Under the pieces are notes generated by a model. The model was not told the DNA's origin, did not search any database, and was given only the letters and a program-made list of their open reading frames with translations. A stretch of DNA of 64,000 bases from Brachypodium distachyon (Eukaryota; Streptophyta; Magnoliopsida; Poales; Poaceae). Where the stretch lies: contig NC_016132.3 in NCBI RefSeq assembly GCF_000005505.3, forward strand, positions 39,446,914 through 39,510,913. The letters are read 5' to 3'. Numbering within the stretch: position 1 is the stretch's first letter; every line of letters begins with the position of its first letter. Shown here piece by piece: positions 58,971 to 64,000 of this stretch. The position numbers were made by a program, and so were the translations under genes.

Positions 58971-60451
58971 AGATGAAATAGCAATCTAAGAGATAAAGGA
59001 AACGGATATTTGTCTGCCAACTGATCTGGGAGGAGCAGGGGAGGACTGGAGTAACATGGGAGGAATGTTAGGCCTCCAGCCCGACTGCTGCGCGAACGTT
59101 AGTTCCGGCCAAGATTTACATGCAAGTAAGAAAAAAACATGTGCAGGTCTAGACATATGTACATTACTAATTCAGAAGTTTGTACTCTTCATCTATATTT
59201 TTTTCTTTTTCCTCACTATCATCGTAGTTTTAAACGCACTTGTATGCCTGTGTGTTCCCTTACCCTTCCTTATCCTTGTATGCTGTAAAGATGCACATCT
59301 CTCAGTTCGCTGAATATAGGAATGAGCTGTGGTGGACCTTAAGGTTGAATCCAATACACAGGAGAAAAGTATGAAGCATGGAAGAGTACAGCACGAAGCA
59401 ACAAGGATAGATTGAAACAAATAAACAAGATGTAGAAACAAACTTACCATTTGAGTGCGAAATTCAGATGTAGAATAATCGACAGGTTTCCTGTTACCCG
59501 GGGAATTAAGCACTCGCTCGATGCAAATGGTGTCTGCCCAAGACAGGGCATGAGAATAGCCGGAGACAAATTGCCCCAGTTTAGGGACACAGATTAGCTC
59601 GACTTGTAAATGTACCCCCAAAGCGGGCATTGATTGGGGATATCTGAATCTTGCAATGCAGGCTTAATCTTGGGGGCGAGCGATTTCAATTTATCCATAT
59701 TCGCCTTGGCTCGAACTGATTATCTCTTCATCGTCTTTCATGTGCTGCAAAAGGAACCATTGCAAGCTGAATGCACAGTCTCTCTTCTGTTCTACTCAAA
59801 CAAGAAAACAGCAGCACAAGTGCCTCAAGCATCTGTCAACATTGCATTAGATCAGCTAGTGACCAATTGACGCGTTTGATTCATGCTCAGCTTCTGAAGA
59901 AACACATTGCTGCTACTACTACTAGAATGCATTCCTCACACAGTTACTACCTAGTACTGAATTGAGATGAGTTGGTCCTGTCTGAATCTCTGACGAACAA
60001 CAGATTAACAGTACAGTACAGAAATAATTTGCATGATTTAAGGCTGTATGACCCGGAGGTTAACAGTAGTACATGATTCTATGGAAAAAGGTCATATGTC
60101 TTCCAGGGATAGCACTTCCAGACCCAAACAAATCCAAAATTTAGCATAATACTCCCCTTAGAGCATTCATAGAATTGTCAGCTATTACAGACAGACAGCT
60201 CCCACAAATCAAACCAAGCAAGTTTGACAACTGATCTCACAAACACATAGTCACATACTGACATGCACAAACATAGATAGTGTACTTGCACATGGAGCCA
60301 CCACATATATAATAGTGGCATGACCATATCCTGAGTACTCATGTCTGGAAGAAAAAAAATAAACATAGCTTGCAAATCTGCAATACATATCTAGAAGAAT
60401 GAACCAAACATGACACAAGACTAGATGGTAACGATGGCACACTCGCGGAAA
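58971..60451. other. Spacer between D and actin, with one exon-like frame
   Basis: A minus-strand segment 59630-59448 (61 codons, MPALGVHLQVELICVPKLG..) ends at a good donor (CAAATG/GTAAGTTTG). Beyond it I find no convincing second exon or domain, so it is only a candidate. The remainder includes the 3' UTR of actin (about 60170-60451) and AT-rich sequence. Confidence 0.3.
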
Positions 60452-62129
<1,678 letters not shown>

Positions 62130-63820
62130 TTCCTACAGATTATCTGCAGGTAGCATAAGAAAGATATTAAATAATAAGCAGCATTGCCAGTTTCTAATAC
62201 ACAGAAACACATCACTCATGAGAACATCATCAATTCTTAAACAAAACAGCCAAGGACGTGCTATTTACTAAGAAAGTCAGAAAGACTTCAACGAAATTTA
62301 CAAAGAAACACTGGAAAAAAAAACAGAGCATCTGAAAACATTTTAAATTGAAACAATTTAATGTTCTTCTTAAGCGAGAAGTGACGAAAACAATGAATTT
62401 CTGCATTACCTCCAACACTAAAGATGGTTCGACTATAGTTACGTTATAAATACAAAGGTATGCAACTGCACAATGAACCATGTCAGCATACCGATGGTGC
62501 AATTTCAACCATAAGAACTAAAGCCTTTTTGTCCTGGAACTGCTCGACATAAAAGTAGGATTTTATATGAAGTTTCATAATAATTACCGACATAAGAGCT
62601 CAGAACGTCAGACCAACTTGTCAATGACTATCACGAGTTTCAAACAAAAGGACTTAAAGTGTACCTACATCAATCTTTTATTTGTTTTTTTTTTCTTCTT
62701 TGTGATTTGTTTCAAGGGATTGGTCACCAACCACAAAGAACTAAGCGGGGTAGGTATTACACAACACTCAAATATAAATTATCAATTTTGCAGGGCCGAG
62801 AAAATTATTCTACTTACACATCATAGTCCCATGAACTCTGATGTCACAGGCATGGAAACCACCTCCGAGAAATTCCATACCTACAAACCTAGTTCATGTT
62901 TTACAAAGTTCAACTATGCTTTTTGCACAAGTCCAATTCAGCATGAAGCATTACGCAGACAGTTAAAAGAGGTAGGATCAGTTCATCTTATTATTACAAC
63001 CGTATAGGTACAGCAGTAGCAGCCCTATGCATACAACAACGAAACCAGTAGCTAGTCATGTCCTCAAACCGCAACCGAATTCAGTAAAACCTGCTACCCA
63101 GCGACCATGGAGGTTCGCCAAAGGCCCAAACCCCGCTGTCCCGTGCATTGGATCAAAATGGTCGGGCAAGCATTCAGAATCAACAAGAGGAACAGGAAAA
63201 TCTGCACCTCTGCAGCTACAACGACATCCTAACAAAACCATTCGGCACAAAACCAGAGCGAATCAACCGCGTACGAGCGAAAACCACAACGCTAGCAACC
63301 CACCGAGCACGGATCTACGCAGGAGAGCAGCGCAGCACGAGACTCGATCGAGCTCAGAAACGTAGCAAGCGGTGGCGGATCGATCACAGTATCACAGCAA
63401 CCACGGAGTTCTTCGCGGTCGGAAGTCCGGACCACGACACAAGAACCCACTCCCCAAGAAGGCAAGAACCGGCAAAAGCACGCGAATTTCCACCGGATCT
63501 CTACCAAAACCGCCCAGATCCGGCGACGCGGCGCCGGAAGGCCGGATCTCGGCCGACTCCCGAGAAGCAGACGCAAGATCTAGGCCATCCATCCAGCCAG
63601 CTAAGCTCGAAAGAACCAGGAACTAACCAGAACAACACAGCTCGAAATCGAGTTCGAGTTCGACAGCGAGAGCGAGAGAGCGAGGTTACCGTGGAGCAGG
63701 CGGCGGGGGATGGCGATGCGAATGCGATCGGAGTAGGAGGAGGAAGATGGTGGAGATGGTGGCTGGCTGTCTGGCGCTATAACTGCTGCTGCTCTGCTCT
63801 AGATCTCGGGCAGGAGGAGG
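62130..63820 (-). promoter_or_regulatory. Actin 5' leader: non-coding exon, leader intron, promoter side
   Basis: A short untranslated stretch 62143-62130 precedes the ATG and is bounded by an acceptor (CTGCAG). A donor CCACG/GTAACCTCG ends a GC-rich, CT-rich leader exon at 63690; its start near 63820 is estimated. This leaves a leader intron of about 1.55 kb (63689-62144). Plant actin genes commonly have such introns, which boost expression. Upstream to 64000 I see CT-rich sequence and a weak TTTATTTT element near 63850, but no firm TATA box. Confidence 0.6.
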
Positions 63821-64000
63821 CTGCCTGCTGACGCGACAAACGGAAGAAAATAAAGGCGTGCGTTTTTCTTCTCTGTTTTTTTTTCTTCTTCTTCTCATTC
63901 TTCGAACCTTCAACGCGCGACTGGACAGGCCCGAATCTACGTGGGCTTTCTCTGAACAAGGCCCAAATGGTATGCGAGCTTTGTTTGTATGTGGGTCTGG

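Overview
This window is nuclear DNA of a grass (Poaceae). It has plant-type split genes with GT..AG introns, a 377-residue plant actin with the canonical plant intron positions, NB-ARC/LRR immune-receptor genes of the monocot type, and dense nested retrotransposons and MITEs. I cannot name the species. Rice actin and paired-NLR loci on chromosome 11 are the obvious synteny test, but that is inference.

Layout. 1-2.1 kb: three broken genes (a Pro-rich tail, a minus-strand hypothetical gene and a GRF-type zinc-finger gene); the last two diverge from an array of E2F-like sites. 2.1-3.4 kb: a solo LTR with target duplication GTATG, and repeats. 3.5-8.1 kb (minus): an NLR pseudogene split by a 3.6-kb LTR-like insertion. 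11.46-18.5 kb (plus): intact NLR 'A', 1,220 residues, with two NB-ARC domains in one protein; intron 1 carries a 1.2-kb retroposon. 18.8-21.9 kb: a second LTR-like element, inverted relative to the first. 22.8-24.9 kb (plus): a six-exon DnaJ-domain gene. 25.65-27.4 kb (plus): a deleted NLR pseudogene 'E'. 28.7-37.9 kb: an old non-coding LTR element that received a very young, 7.9-kb Ty1-copia element (TSD GGGCG, LTRs almost identical, one amber stop in RNase H). 37.9-38.3 kb: a PP2C gene fragment. 41.3-44.9 kb (plus): intact NLR 'C', 936 residues. 46.6-51.7 kb (minus): NLR 'B', the inverted paralogue of A, with a frameshift in exon 2. 55.6-59.0 kb (plus): NLR pseudogene 'D', paralogue of C. 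60.4-63.8 kb (minus): actin with a 5' leader intron.

How it fits together. The NLRs form two families. Family 1 (psi1, E, C, D) has a single NB-ARC and three exons. Family 2 (A, B) has a degenerate NB-ARC followed by a canonical one. They stand head to head twice: psi1 < > A, and B < > D, in mirror-image arrangement. This is the geometry of known grass sensor/helper NLR pairs, and suggests an inverted duplication of an NLR pair followed by decay of one partner in each unit. Only A and C remain clearly intact. Two further relics of the family-2 5' region, lacking gene bodies, lie downstream of E and C. Actin and the DnaJ gene are ordinary resident genes around and within this cluster.
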